64,000 nt of DNA from positions 62,001-126,000 of the forward strand of contig SEEM01000003.1 of the NCBI GenBank assembly GCA_004144595.1, read 5' to 3'. Within the stretch, counting starts at the first letter, position 1; each line of letters starts with the position of its first letter. Below the pieces are notes generated by a model, which saw nothing but the letters and a program-made list of their open reading frames with translations, ran no database searches and had not been told where the DNA came from. This DNA comes from Hyphomicrobiales bacterium (GTDB taxonomy: Bacteria; Pseudomonadota; Alphaproteobacteria; Rhizobiales; Beijerinckiaceae). Position numbers and translations under genes: made by a program. Of the stretch, positions 1 to 10,034 are shown in pieces.

Positions 1-652
1 CGCGGCGGATGGTGAGGCCTGCACGGCCGGGGCCGCCCTTGTCGACGACGCGCAGGCGGATGGTCTGGTCCTTGCCGACGATGCCGAAGCGCGGCGAATC
101 GACCAGCACGATGCGTCGGTCGATCTCGGCATTGCGGCCGGTGGTCAGGACATGCAGCGGCGCGCGCAGGCCGAGCGCCTCGGCATTGGGCGGCGCGTCA
201 TGGGCAAGGCCGTCGGTTATCGCGATCGCGCCGGCGACGCGCTCGGAAGGAACGTCGGCGAGGCTCGACGCCAGCGCCTCGAACAGGCGGGTGCCGTCAT
301 TGCTGCCTTGCGCATCGCGCAGATCGACGATCCGCGGCTCGACATTGGGGATGCCGCGCAATTGCCGCTCGATCTCCGCGACTGCGGCATCGGTCTGCGC
401 CGAGCGGTCGGCGAGGCGGTTCGAGGCCGAGCGGTCGACCACGACGGAGACGACATCCTTGACCGGCTCACGATCCTCGAAGACGAGCGAGGGATCGGCG
501 AGTGCGACCGTCAGCACGGCCAGCGCGAGCGCGCGCAGGATGGCGCTGCGGCCGGCGAGCACGATGGCGGCGCCTGCGGCGAGCGCTGCGAGCACGGCAA
601 GCCCGATCAGCAGCGGCAAGGGCACCAACGGGGCGAGGGAGACGCTCCACAT
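1..652 (-). CDS. Membrane protein of the MoxR/DUF58/DUF4159 operon, truncated at the window edge
   Basis: The frame reads from an ATG at 652 leftward off the window, giving about 217 visible residues. The first 50 or so residues hold two hydrophobic segments (around residues 7-28 and 34-50). A soluble part follows that resembles a degenerate von Willebrand A fold, with VVVDRSASNR near residue 70 and AIAITDGLAHD further on. It starts 2 nt after the stop of the DUF4159 gene, so it is the fourth gene of one operon. In this family the unseen C-terminus is often glutamine-amidotransferase-like, but that cannot be checked here. The role is presumably in the same inner-membrane complex as its neighbours. 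Function unknown. Confidence 0.8.
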   Translation of the reverse strand, partial: MWSVSLAPLVPLPLLIGLAVLAALAAGAAIVLAGRSAILRALALAVLTVALADPSLVFEDREPVKDVVSVVVDRSASNRLADRSAQTDAAVAEIERQLRGIPNVEPRIVDLRDAQGSNDGTRLFEALASSLADVPSERVAGAIAITDGLAHDAPPNAEALGLRAPLHVLTTGRNAEIDRRIVLVDSPRFGIVGKDQTIRLRVVDKGGPGRAGLTIRR

Positions 653-654
653 GG

Positions 655-3483
655 CTATTGCCCCAGCCTTTCGAGCAGGGCCGGGACATGGACCTGGTCG
701 GCCTTGTAGTTGCCGGTCAGCGCGTACATCACGAGGTTGACGCCGGCGCGCAATGCCATTTCGCGCTGGCGCGGATCGCCACCCGAAAGAGGCACCAGCC
801 CTTCGCCGCGCCGGTCGGTCGCCCAGGCGGCGGCAAGGTCGTTGGCTGTGATGACGATGGGCGAGACATTGTCGCCGGCCCGCGCCGGGCGGCGCCCGTC
901 GCTGTCGGCCGGGGGCAGGGTCTCGACCCAGGTCGTGCCGGTGTCGTAGCGACCGACCAACTCGTCGAGGATGTAGAAGGTCTTGGTCAGGACGTGGTCG
1001 CGCGGCAGCGGCTCAAGCTCGGGGATGTCGAGCGTCTGCAGCATGCGCTTGAGCTGGTCGCCCTCTGGCGTTGTGCCGCCGCCGGGGCGCGCGCTCATCG
1101 CGTCGCGGGTATCGAAGATCACGAGTCCGCCACCCTTCATATAGGCTTCCAGCTTGCGCAAAGTCTCGGCCGAAGGCAGCGGCCGGCCGGCGACGATCGG
1201 CCAGTAGAGCACCGGGAAGAAGGCGAGTTCGTCGCGCTCCACGCTGACGCCGACCGGCTCGCCCGGTTCCAGCGCCGTGCGAGCGCCGAGGACGGTGTTG
1301 AGCCCGGTCAAGCCTGCCTTCGACATGTCGTCGACGGGCTTGTCGCCGGTCACGACATAGGCAAGCCGCGTCATCGCGCCATTGGCGAGCAGGGCACGGG
1401 GAATCGGCGGGCGGGTATCGGCCTGTGCGTTCGGGGCGGGCTGCTGGGCACGGGCGTGATCGGATGTCACCGCGAAGGAGGCGGTGAAAGCGATCAGGAT
1501 CGCGGCCGGCGCCGCCACCTTGCGCAGGCGAGCGACATTCAGGCGCCCGCCGAGCCAGAGCGTCGCAAGCGTATCGGCGACGAGCAGCAGCAGGGCAAGC
1601 ACGAGCAGCGGCGGGCGGATGTCGCGCGCCACCGGCTCGTCGATCGGCAGCACGGTGACGCCGAGGCTCGCAAGGTCGAGCGCCGCGAGCGTATCGGTGG
1701 GCATCAACGCGTTGACCGCGAGCGAGCCGTCGGCCGGACCGTAGAGGCCGGGCGGATGGGCGAGCGTCGCGCGGCCGGCAAAGTTGCGCGCCACCGGCTG
1801 GGCCGTTGCGGGAGCAGAGCGGAACTGGCCGATTCCGTCGAGCACGCGGGCGGGCGACAGGGTCTCGACGCGCGTCTCGTCGCCTTGCGCTTCGGTGGCC
1901 GCGGGGCCGTTCCCGGCGAGGTTGACGATCTTGCGGAGCATGTCGACGAAAAGGCCCGAGAGCGGAAGGTTCGACCAGGTGGTGTCGGCGGTGACATGGA
2001 CCATGGCGATCAGGCCGTCGCCGCGTCGCTCGCCGGTGACGACGGGGGTGCCGTCCTCCAGCGCGGCCCAGGTCTTGCGCGACAGGTTCGGTTCCGGCTC
2101 GGCCAGGATCTGGCGGCTGACGCGGATATCGTCGCTGATCGTGAGGCCGAAGAAGGGGCTCTCGCGGGTGAAAGGCGCGAGCTTGCGCGGCGTTTCCCAG
2201 GAAAGCCCGCCGCCGAGCGTGCGGCCGCCGCGGCGCAGGCGCACCGGCGTCAGGTCGTCGGACGCGGCGGCAAGGCGCGCACCGGCGAAGCGCAGCAGCA
2301 CGCCGCCGCGCTCGACGAAGCTCGTCACTTTCTCGGCCGTCTCGCGATCGAGTGCGCCGATATCGGCGAGGACCAGCACCGAGAGGTTCTGCGCCAGCAT
2401 GTCGCCGATCGGATCGGTCGAGCCCTGCCGCGGCTCGCGGATCTCGGCAAAGGGCTGGAGCGCGCGCGAGAGGTAATAGGTCGGCGACAGCAGGGGCTGA
2501 GCCGTGTCGGCGGTCGCGCCGGAGACGAGGCCGATGCGGCGGCGCTTGGCGCGGTCGTCGAGCAAAGCCACGGCGCCGGCACTGCGCTCGCCGACGATCT
2601 CCAGCCGCGAGACGGCGTTGCGCACCTCGATCGGCAGGGTGAGACGCGCTGTGGTTTCGAGATTGCTGCCCTCGAAGATGAAGGGGGCGTTGCCGAGGGG
2701 CAGGCCCTTGAGATCGAGCGCGCGGACCTGGCCGGTCGCGGGAGCGCTGGATACCGGGCGCAGCACCTTGACGGTCAGAGCGCCCGCCAAGTTCTCGGGG
2801 GCGGCGAGAGCGAGCTGGGCGGGCGGGGCGGCATGGACCGCGAGGCGGCGAGCCTCGGCATCCTGCTTCAACCGGGCGAGGAAACTGCCGTCGTCGGAGA
2901 CGGCGAGTCCGTCGGTAATCCAAGCGATCTCGGCCGCTGGGGCGCCCTGCAGGAACGCCTCGATGCGCGGAATATGGGCGGCGCGGTCCGGTGCATGCGG
3001 CTGAAGGGCAAGCGCGCGCAAACGGTCGAGCGCGATGCGCGGCTCGGCCAGAGCGATCGCGGCCGGCGCTTCGGCGAGGCCGACCACGGCGACGGGGCGG
3101 CCTTCGCGGGTGGCGGCGGCAATGCGCGATTCGGCGACCGCGACGCGCTCCTGCCAATCGGCTGCGGCGCCGAAGCCGTTATCGATCAGGAGCAGGACGG
3201 GGCCACGCGAGGGCACCGCATCCCGCACCGGATTCCAGACCGGGCCGGCGACAGCCAGGATCGCAAGGGCAGCGACGGTCATGCGCAGCGCCAAAAGCCA
3301 CCAGGGCGTATGGGCCGGCGTTTCGCGCTTGGCGACCAGGTCCGCCATGATTATCAGCGGCGGAAAATCGATCCGGCGCGGGCGCGGGGGCGTGACGCGC
3401 AGGATCAGCCAGAGGGCCGGCAGCAAGGCGAGGGCGGCGAGAGCGAGCGGAGCGGTGAAGCTGAAGGGCAGGGCGCTGAGCAT
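655..3483 (-). CDS. DUF4159 domain membrane protein with BatA-like N-terminus
   Basis: This 942-residue protein has a BatA-like start with two membrane segments (residues about 8-28 and 60-85, the latter ending near AVAGPVWNP). A long periplasmic or cytoplasmic von Willebrand-like region follows, with a third hydrophobic region around residues 630-690. The C-terminal 200 residues match DUF4159 (RLAYVVTGD, then an amidotransferase-like GGGLVIFDTRDA stretch). It lies 12 nt after the DUF58 gene and just before the truncated membrane protein. Such MoxR-DUF58-DUF4159 blocks are usual in Rhizobiales. They are related to the Bat (aerotolerance) cluster, but their substrate is not known. Confidence 0.9.
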   Translation of the reverse strand: MLSALPFSFTAPLALAALALLPALWLILRVTPPRPRRIDFPPLIIMADLVAKRETPAHTPWWLLALRMTVAALAILAVAGPVWNPVRDAVPSRGPVLLLIDNGFGAAADWQERVAVAESRIAAATREGRPVAVVGLAEAPAAIALAEPRIALDRLRALALQPHAPDRAAHIPRIEAFLQGAPAAEIAWITDGLAVSDDGSFLARLKQDAEARRLAVHAAPPAQLALAAPENLAGALTVKVLRPVSSAPATGQVRALDLKGLPLGNAPFIFEGSNLETTARLTLPIEVRNAVSRLEIVGERSAGAVALLDDRAKRRRIGLVSGATADTAQPLLSPTYYLSRALQPFAEIREPRQGSTDPIGDMLAQNLSVLVLADIGALDRETAEKVTSFVERGGVLLRFAGARLAAASDDLTPVRLRRGGRTLGGGLSWETPRKLAPFTRESPFFGLTISDDIRVSRQILAEPEPNLSRKTWAALEDGTPVVTGERRGDGLIAMVHVTADTTWSNLPLSGLFVDMLRKIVNLAGNGPAATEAQGDETRVETLSPARVLDGIGQFRSAPATAQPVARNFAGRATLAHPPGLYGPADGSLAVNALMPTDTLAALDLASLGVTVLPIDEPVARDIRPPLLVLALLLLVADTLATLWLGGRLNVARLRKVAAPAAILIAFTASFAVTSDHARAQQPAPNAQADTRPPIPRALLANGAMTRLAYVVTGDKPVDDMSKAGLTGLNTVLGARTALEPGEPVGVSVERDELAFFPVLYWPIVAGRPLPSAETLRKLEAYMKGGGLVIFDTRDAMSARPGGGTTPEGDQLKRMLQTLDIPELEPLPRDHVLTKTFYILDELVGRYDTGTTWVETLPPADSDGRRPARAGDNVSPIVITANDLAAAWATDRRGEGLVPLSGGDPRQREMALRAGVNLVMYALTGNYKADQVHVPALLERLGQ

Positions 3484-3495
3484 CGGCGTTTCCCC

Positions 3496-4413
3496 TCAGA
3501 AGCCCGAGGTGCTGCGCGAGGCGGCGACGAGGCTCGCGATGCGCAGCACCGCTTCGCTGGCGGGCCGGTCTGTGCGATGCAGCGTCAGGGTCCAGCCGGC
3601 CTTGCGGCAGGCTTCGGAGATGGCTTCGCGATGGGCGGCGAGGCGCTGGCGATAGTCTTCGCCCCAGGCACCGGCATCGCCGACGCGCAGGGTCAATCCA
3701 TCCTCCAGATCGAAAAGCTCGGCCTGGCCGCTGAACGGGAAGGTCTCCTCGATCGGGTCGGCGATCAGCAGGACATGGCCGCGCGCGCCGGACGAGGCCA
3801 GCGTGGCGATCCGCTGGGCGAGCTTTGCGGCGGGGGACAGCCCGTCGGTGATGATGATCGCATCCGCCAATCGGGGCAGCGGCGCTTCCGGCGGCAGGTC
3901 CGAGGCGGCATTGCGCTCGTCTGCGACGATCGCCTGCGCCAGCATCTCGACGATCCGGCGCGAGGCCAGCGCGCGGGTCAGGCCGAGATGCCCGACGCGT
4001 TCGCCGCCCTCGACCATGGCCTCGGCCAGCGCCAAGCCCGCGACCAGCGCGCGGTCGAGCTTCGAGGCCATGGCCAGCGAGGAGGCGAAGCCCATCGAGG
4101 GCGAGCGGTCGATCCAGAGCCAGATCGAATGCGAGGCTTCCCATTCGCGCTCGCGGACGAAGAGATGGCCGTCGCGGGCCGAACGACGCCAGTCGATCCG
4201 CGAGGCCGATTCGCCGGCGACCAGCGGACGGTACTGCCAGAAGGTTTCGCCCGGGCCGGAGCGGCGCCGGCCATGAATGCCGTGGATGCTGGCCGAGACG
4301 CGGCGCGCCTCCAGGATCAGGCGCGGCAGGCGCGCGGCCAAGTCGAGCGATTCGGTGAGGACCGGCCGCGACGGCCGCCTTTCGCTCGGACCCAGGACGC
4401 GCGTGCTTAGCAT
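3496..4413 (-). CDS. DUF58 domain-containing protein
   Basis: The 305-residue protein carries the DUF58 core: GRRRSGPGETFWQYRPL, then RIDWRRSARDGHLFVRE around residues 72-90. A von Willebrand A-like continuation follows with a metal-site-like DRSPSM motif. In this family the DUF58 protein partners with a MoxR AAA+ ATPase. The gene starts 4 nt after the moxR stop and ends 12 nt before the DUF4159 gene, so translation is probably coupled. No membrane segment is evident. The job is inferred to be assembly or maturation of an envelope complex; no substrate can be named. Confidence 0.92.
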   Translation of the reverse strand: MLSTRVLGPSERRPSRPVLTESLDLAARLPRLILEARRVSASIHGIHGRRRSGPGETFWQYRPLVAGESASRIDWRRSARDGHLFVREREWEASHSIWLWIDRSPSMGFASSLAMASKLDRALVAGLALAEAMVEGGERVGHLGLTRALASRRIVEMLAQAIVADERNAASDLPPEAPLPRLADAIIITDGLSPAAKLAQRIATLASSGARGHVLLIADPIEETFPFSGQAELFDLEDGLTLRVGDAGAWGEDYRQRLAAHREAISEACRKAGWTLTLHRTDRPASEAVLRIASLVAASRSTSGF

Positions 4414-4417
4414 CGGC

Positions 4418-5440
<1,023 letters not shown>

Positions 5441-5629
5441 GTCGGTCTCCTTCACCTTCGTCGCTGGTCGCATGCGTCCGGCGTAATCCGGGGAGTGTGG
5501 ACGGGCCACCCTGCCGGCTCAAGCGCCGAATGGAATGCTACACATCAACTCGGCTTCACGATTATGTGGAGTTCAAGGCGGAAACGCGATGCAAGCAGAA
5601 TGCCGCAGCTGTTGGGAGTTGGCTTTTCA
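5441..5629. promoter_or_regulatory. Divergent promoter gap between moxR and the DUF1285 gene
   Basis: This 189-bp gap separates two divergent operons and should hold both promoters. It is locally richer in A and T (around 5530-5580) than the flanking genes. No clear -35/-10 pair or operator could be fixed by eye. Confidence 0.4.
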
Positions 5630-6211
5630 ATGATGGGATCGGGCAATGCGATGGAGCGCCTGATGGCCTCGCTCGGCGGCGGCAAGGCGCGTGGCCTGCC
5701 GCCGGTGGAGCGGTGGAATCCGCCCTTTTGCGGCGATCTCGACATGCGCATCGCTGCAGATGGCACCTGGTTCTACATGGGAACGCCGATCGGCCGGCCG
5801 GCGCTGGTGAAGCTGTTTTCCTCGGTCTTGAAGCGCGAAGGCGACGATTACTTTCTCGTGACCCCGGTCGAGAAAGTCGGGATCACCGTCGATGACGCGC
5901 CGTTCCAGGCGGTCGAGATGCAGGTGGATGGTGCGGGCGACGGCCGCACGATCGCGTTTCGCACGCAGGTCGACGAACTCGTCTGCGTCGCACCGGAGCA
6001 CGCCCTGCGTTTCGAACGGGCTGCACAGGACGGGCTGACACCCTATGTCCATGTCCGGCGCGGGCTCTGGGCCCGGCTGACGCGAGCCCTGACCTATGAC
6101 CTGCTCGCGCTTGGCGAGGTACGGGAGACCGAAGGGGAGGCCATGTTCGGCGTCGCGGCCGCAAGACAATTCTATCCGGCTGTGCCGGCGAGCGAGATCG
6201 AGGGCATCTAG
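5630..6211 (+). CDS. DUF1285 domain-containing protein
   Basis: The protein has 193 residues from the first of two tandem ATGs, 12 nt after a GGGAG site. An ATG at 5600 in the same frame is possible. DUF1285 features are a PPVERWNPPFCGDLDMRI stretch near residue 25, then GTPIGRPALVKLFSSVL and YFLVTPVEKVGI. The family is widespread in proteobacteria and has a PH-like fold in known structures, but no established function. Its stop overlaps the NUDIX start by one base, so it heads the operon DUF1285-NUDIX-DUF6111-cca. Confidence 0.9.
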   Translation: MMGSGNAMERLMASLGGGKARGLPPVERWNPPFCGDLDMRIAADGTWFYMGTPIGRPALVKLFSSVLKREGDDYFLVTPVEKVGITVDDAPFQAVEMQVDGAGDGRTIAFRTQVDELVCVAPEHALRFERAAQDGLTPYVHVRRGLWARLTRALTYDLLALGEVRETEGEAMFGVAAARQFYPAVPASEIEGI

Positions 6212-6870
6212 TGCTGAAGACAATCGAGTCGGCCCTCACCCTCAGCGCCGAGGCCTTCGCGGCCTTGGCGCGCGAGCGGCTGAGGGCTGAGCCGCCGGCG
6301 CTTGGCGACGTGATCAGCAGGCCGCGTGGCGACCATGAAAATCAACCTTCGCCGGTGCCGATCCCCGACGAGAAGCGGGCCGTGCCGGCGGCCGTGCTGA
6401 TCGGCATCGTGCCGCGCCCGGAGGGGCCGACGGTGCTGCTGACCCAGCGCGCGGCGGCGCTCCGCAACCATTCGGCGCAGGTCGCCTTTCCCGGCGGGCG
6501 GGTCGATGCTGTCGACGGATCGCCGGTCGTCACGGCTTTGCGCGAGACCGAGGAGGAGATCGGCCTGTCACGGACACATATCCGCACGCTCGGCTTCCTC
6601 GACGCCTATCTCACCGGCACAGGCTACCGGATTGTGCCGGTTGTGGCATTGGTCGAGCCGCCCTTCTCGCTGACGATCAATCATGACGAGGTCGACGAGG
6701 CCTTCGAGACGCCGCTCTCCTTTCTGCTCGATCCTGCCAATCACAAGCGCGATGGCATCGAATGGAAGGGGCATTTCCGCACCTACTATGCGATGCCGTT
6801 CGAGGGTCGCTATATCTGGGGTGCAACCGCCGGCATGATCCGCAACCTCTACGAGCGGCTGGCGGGTTAG
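6211..6870 (+). CDS. CoA pyrophosphatase (NUDIX hydrolase)
   Basis: This 219-residue protein starts with GTG overlapping the previous stop by one base. The NUDIX box lies at residues 95-119 with the core RETEEEIG at 111-118. Just upstream is the CoA-pyrophosphatase signature, LLTQRAAALRNHSAQVAFPG (residues 77-96), which separates this subgroup (YeaB/NudL type) from general NUDIX enzymes. The family cleaves CoA and oxidised CoA to 4'-phosphopantetheine and 3',5'-ADP using Mg2+ or Mn2+. Activity here is inferred from the motif. It sits between DUF1285 and DUF6111 genes, an order usual in Rhizobiales. Confidence 0.93.
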   Translation: MLKTIESALTLSAEAFAALARERLRAEPPALGDVISRPRGDHENQPSPVPIPDEKRAVPAAVLIGIVPRPEGPTVLLTQRAAALRNHSAQVAFPGGRVDAVDGSPVVTALRETEEEIGLSRTHIRTLGFLDAYLTGTGYRIVPVVALVEPPFSLTINHDEVDEAFETPLSFLLDPANHKRDGIEWKGHFRTYYAMPFEGRYIWGATAGMIRNLYERLAG

Positions 6871-6871
6871 A

Positions 6872-6917
6872 GCATCCGACCGAAAAGGAGAACGCCCTTT
6901 TCGGCCGGATCCGATGC
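6872..6917. repeat. Intergenic palindrome (GATGC-type hairpin), copy 1
   Basis: A 46-bp imperfect inverted repeat has ends GCATCC and GGATCCGATGC and an inner stem CCGAAAAG / CTTTTCGG. It lies just after the NUDIX stop and before the DUF6111 gene. The same design recurs at 16168, 24531, 31742, 42052 and 46521. Confidence 0.75.
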
Positions 6918-6970
6918 GGCAATGGAAACGAAGTCTGCGCGATATCCGCGCCTGGGAAACAACGAAGCCG

Positions 6971-7228
6971 ATGCTGCGCACGATCATCGAAGAGGTTCTG
7001 CTCTTCGTCCTGCCCTTCTGCATCTTCGCAGGCTACCTCGTCATCAACAGGCGCAATCCCTTCGATGTCGAGCACTGGAGCCAGCATGTCTTCCGCCTGG
7101 CGGTCGCGGGGGCGCTGCTGGCGATCGCCGTGCTGATCTATGGCGGCTTCATCGCGCCGCGCAGCGGCGGCGCCTATGAGCCACCGCATATGGAGAACGG
7201 GGTGCTGGTGCCCGGCCGCTTCAAATGA
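6971..7228 (+). CDS. DUF6111 family small membrane protein
   Basis: From the ATG at 6971 the product is 85 residues (MLRTIIEEVLLFVLPF...). An upstream in-frame ATG at 6914 would add 19 residues that run into the palindrome, so it is unlikely. Two membrane segments are visible (about residues 7-24 and 45-63), joined by a loop with NRRNPFDVEHW. The tail is short and polar and ends VLVPGRFK. It matches the small DUF6111 family found beside the CCA-adding enzyme in Rhizobiales. It overlaps the cca start by 4 nt. Function unknown. Confidence 0.85.
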   Translation: MLRTIIEEVLLFVLPFCIFAGYLVINRRNPFDVEHWSQHVFRLAVAGALLAIAVLIYGGFIAPRSGGAYEPPHMENGVLVPGRFK

Positions 7229-8460
7229 CCGCGAACCGCGCGGGCGAAATCGCGCGCTTCCTGGCCCAGCCGGTGCTGGCGCGGTTGCTGCAGGCGCTCG
7301 ACGGCGAAGGCGAGGAAACGCGTGTCGTCGGCGGCGCGGTGCGCAATCTCCTGCTGGGCGAGCCCGCGAGCGATATCGACCTCGCCACCACGGCCCTGCC
7401 GGAGGAGACGATCCGGCGCGGGCGGGCGGCCGGCTTCAAGGCGGTGCCGACCGGGATCGAGCACGGCACGGTGACGCTTGTTGCAGACGGCACGAGCTTC
7501 GAGGTGACGACGCTCCGGCGCGATGTCGAGACCGACGGGCGCCGGGCCAAGGTCGTGTTCGGCCGCGATTTCCTGGCTGACGCGCTGCGACGCGACTTCA
7601 CCATCAATGCTCTCGGTCTCGGCCGGGACGGTGAGCTGCATGATTACTGCGGCGGGCTCGACGATCTGGCGCAGCGGCGCGTGCGCTTCATCGGCGATGC
7701 GGCGGCCCGCATTCGAGAGGACTACCTGCGCATCCTGCGCTTCTTCCGCTTCCATGCCCGCTATGGCGCAGGCGAGCCCGATGCCGAGGGCCTGAACGCC
7801 TGCATCGCTGGTCGCGAGGGGCTCGCTGGATTGTCGCGCGAGCGCGTGCGGGCCGAACTGCTGAAGCTTCTCGCCGCTCCCGGTGTCGTCGCGACGCTCG
7901 CGGCAATGGCAGGCGCCGGACTGTTGATGCCGATGATCGGCGGCGTGCCGCATCTCGCGCGCTTCGCGGCTGTGGCGGAGGATGAGGGCGAAGGCGTCTG
8001 CCCGGCATTTCGGTTGGCGGCACTGACGGTGTCCGTCGGCGAGGATGCCTTGCGACTGCGCGAGCGGCTGCGGCTCTCGAACGAGGAGTTCGATCGGACG
8101 GAGCGGATCGCGCGAGCGCTTGAAGGCCTGGGCGGCCGATCGGGCCTGCCCGCCATCGCGGTGCTGCGCCATGTCGCCCATGGCGCCGGCACCGACGCTG
8201 CGGCTGCGGCGCTGGTTCTGCTCAACGCTTCGGAAAGAGGCGAAGGCAGAGACGCGGTGCAGCGGCTCATCGGCGAGTTCGGACGGACGCCGCGCTTTGT
8301 GCCGACCGGCAAGGACATCATTGGGCTCGGCATCCTGCCCGGGCCGCGCGTCGGGCAGGTACTCGACGCCGCCCGGCAGGGCTGGATCGAGGCCGGCTGC
8401 CCGGCCGGAGCGGACGCGCAGATGGAATTTATCAGGACGGCCTTGGCTGCTGCCCGCTAG
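7225..8460 (+). CDS. cca: CCA tRNA nucleotidyltransferase
   Basis: This 411-residue class II nucleotidyltransferase adds or repairs the 3' CCA of tRNAs. The head carries GGAVRN at residues 36-41 and the catalytic pair DID at 50-52. The RRDFTINAL motif near residue 125 and the ERVRAELLKLL motif beyond 200 are typical of the family. No HD domain is evident in the C-terminal half. Its ATG overlaps the DUF6111 stop by 4 nt. It converges on hemF with a 13-nt gap. Confidence 0.95.
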   Translation: MTANRAGEIARFLAQPVLARLLQALDGEGEETRVVGGAVRNLLLGEPASDIDLATTALPEETIRRGRAAGFKAVPTGIEHGTVTLVADGTSFEVTTLRRDVETDGRRAKVVFGRDFLADALRRDFTINALGLGRDGELHDYCGGLDDLAQRRVRFIGDAAARIREDYLRILRFFRFHARYGAGEPDAEGLNACIAGREGLAGLSRERVRAELLKLLAAPGVVATLAAMAGAGLLMPMIGGVPHLARFAAVAEDEGEGVCPAFRLAALTVSVGEDALRLRERLRLSNEEFDRTERIARALEGLGGRSGLPAIAVLRHVAHGAGTDAAAAALVLLNASERGEGRDAVQRLIGEFGRTPRFVPTGKDIIGLGILPGPRVGQVLDAARQGWIEAGCPAGADAQMEFIRTALAAAR

Positions 8461-8473
8461 CGCGGCCCCGATC

Positions 8474-9418
8474 TCACGGCCAGCGAACCGTCGGCGGCAT
8501 CGATGACAGGATGGAATCGACATTGCCCCCGGTCTTCAGTCCAAAGATCGTGCCGCGATCATAGAGCAGGTTAAACTCGACATAGCGACCGCGGCGGACC
8601 TGTTGCTCGTGCCGTTCCGCCTCGCTCCAGGGTTTGCCGAGATTACCACGCAGGATCTCGGGATAGCTGCCGAGGAAAGCTTCGCCGACGGCCTGGGTGA
8701 AGGCGAAATCGGCCTCGACATCGCCTGTCCAGATATAGTCGTAGAAGATGCCGCCGATGCCGCGGGGCTCGTTGCGGTGCTTCAGGAAGAAATACTCGTC
8801 GCACCAACTCTTGAAGCGTGGATAGTCGGCGATAGCCGGAAAGCGCTCGCAGGGCGTGCGCATCGCGGCGTGGAAAGCCTGCGTATCCGGGTCGTCCTGG
8901 CTGCGCCGCGCTGCCAGCACGGGCGTCAGGTCGGCCCCGCCGCCGAACCAGGGTTTCGTGGTGACCACGAGCCGCGTGTTCATGTGCACGGTCGGGGCGT
9001 GCGGGTTCCAGGGATGGGCGATCAGTGAGATGCCGGTGGCATGGAAGCGCGGGTCCTGCGCCGCGCCGGGAATCTGGGCGGCGAAATCGGGATGAAAGCT
9101 GCCATGAACGGTCGAGACGTGGACGCCGACCTTCTCGAAGACGCGGCCCTTCATGATCGACATGACCCCGCCGCCGCCAGGGGCGCCGTCATGGTTGGTG
9201 CGCAGCCAGGGCGTGCGCGCGAAGCGCCCGGCGGTATCGGTTTCGGGCGGGAAGGGGCCGGCAGCCTCATCCTCGACGGCCTCGAACGCCGCGCAGATGC
9301 GATCGCGCAGGGTCTCGAACCAGGCGGAGGCGCGGGGTTTCAGCGCCGCGACGACGGTGGGATCGGCGGCGGGGGATTCAGCGGGCTTCGGGATGACCAT
9401 CGTCTGCTTCTGTTCCAT
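8474..9418 (-). CDS. hemF: Oxygen-dependent coproporphyrinogen-III oxidase
   Basis: The enzyme decarboxylates coproporphyrinogen III to protoporphyrinogen IX using O2, in haem synthesis. Family blocks in order are [52 protein letters not shown] and [14 protein letters not shown], with the usual end [11 protein letters not shown]. Length from 9418 is 314 residues. Starts at 9439 and 9400 are also in frame and none has a strong ribosome site. Any of them overlaps the 3' end of trmL, so the two are translationally linked. Confidence 0.94.
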   Translation of the reverse strand: MEQKQTMVIPKPAESPAADPTVVAALKPRASAWFETLRDRICAAFEAVEDEAAGPFPPETDTAGRFARTPWLRTNHDGAPGGGGVMSIMKGRVFEKVGVHVSTVHGSFHPDFAAQIPGAAQDPRFHATGISLIAHPWNPHAPTVHMNTRLVVTTKPWFGGGADLTPVLAARRSQDDPDTQAFHAAMRTPCERFPAIADYPRFKSWCDEYFFLKHRNEPRGIGGIFYDYIWTGDVEADFAFTQAVGEAFLGSYPEILRGNLGKPWSEAERHEQQVRRGRYVEFNLLYDRGTIFGLKTGGNVDSILSSMPPTVRWP

Positions 9419-9881
9419 CGCGGCCCGGAAAGCCGCCAATCTGTCGCAAGGCTTCGCCCATTACCATCGCAGCCGCCAGCGCGACATTGAGCGAACGCAA
9501 TCCCGCCCGCATCGGAATGTGCAGGCTGGCCTCGGCGGCCGCGTGCACCTCGGCCGTCACGCCGGCCGATTCGCGCCCGACCATGACGATGTCGCCGGTG
9601 CGGAAGGTGAAGTCGGGCAGGGGCGTCGCGCCGTCTGTCTCGGCGAGGACGAGGCGGTGGCCTTCAGCCCGGCGCCAGCCATCGAAGGCGGCGAAGGAAT
9701 CATGGCGCATGACGGCCGCACGCTCGAGGTAATCCATGCCGGAGCGGCGGAAATGACGGTCCGAGACATCGAAAGCCGCCGGCTCGACGATATCCACGGC
9801 GAGGCCGAGGCATGCCGCCATGCGGATCATCGTGCCGGCGTTCTGCGGAATGTCCGGCTGGAAGAGGGCGAGGCGAAGCAT
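9378..9881 (-). CDS. trmL: tRNA (cytidine(34)-2'-O)-methyltransferase TrmL
   Basis: The chosen start at 9881 ([16 protein letters not shown]) gives 167 residues, the normal size; an earlier start at 9917 adds a tail not seen in the family. SPOUT-class motifs are [10 protein letters not shown] at the N-terminus, MVGRESAGV in the middle and the knot [19 protein letters not shown] near the end. TrmL methylates the wobble base of tRNA-Leu isoacceptors with SAM. The 3' end overlaps hemF. Confidence 0.92.
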   Translation of the reverse strand: MLRLALFQPDIPQNAGTMIRMAACLGLAVDIVEPAAFDVSDRHFRRSGMDYLERAAVMRHDSFAAFDGWRRAEGHRLVLAETDGATPLPDFTFRTGDIVMVGRESAGVTAEVHAAAEASLHIPMRAGLRSLNVALAAAMVMGEALRQIGGFPGRDGTEADDGHPEAR

Positions 9882-10034
9882 GAGCAGGTGATGGCGGCTC
9901 ACATCGGCATGCGTCAAGCCCGAGAGCCTGACGCGGCATCGCCTCCTTCAATCCAGATCGTGCCGATACCGGAAGAGGCTTCTGGCCGGCGGCCGCAGCA
10001 CTCTCCCGGTTCGATTGCACGCAGGCCTGCCGGC

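Noticed and set aside
502-4410. A 1302-codon open frame on the plus strand.
   Set aside because: It lies antisense to well-supported minus-strand genes (DUF4159 and DUF58) and reads as a low-complexity Arg/Gly/Ala/Asp chain without any domain; a GC-rich shadow.
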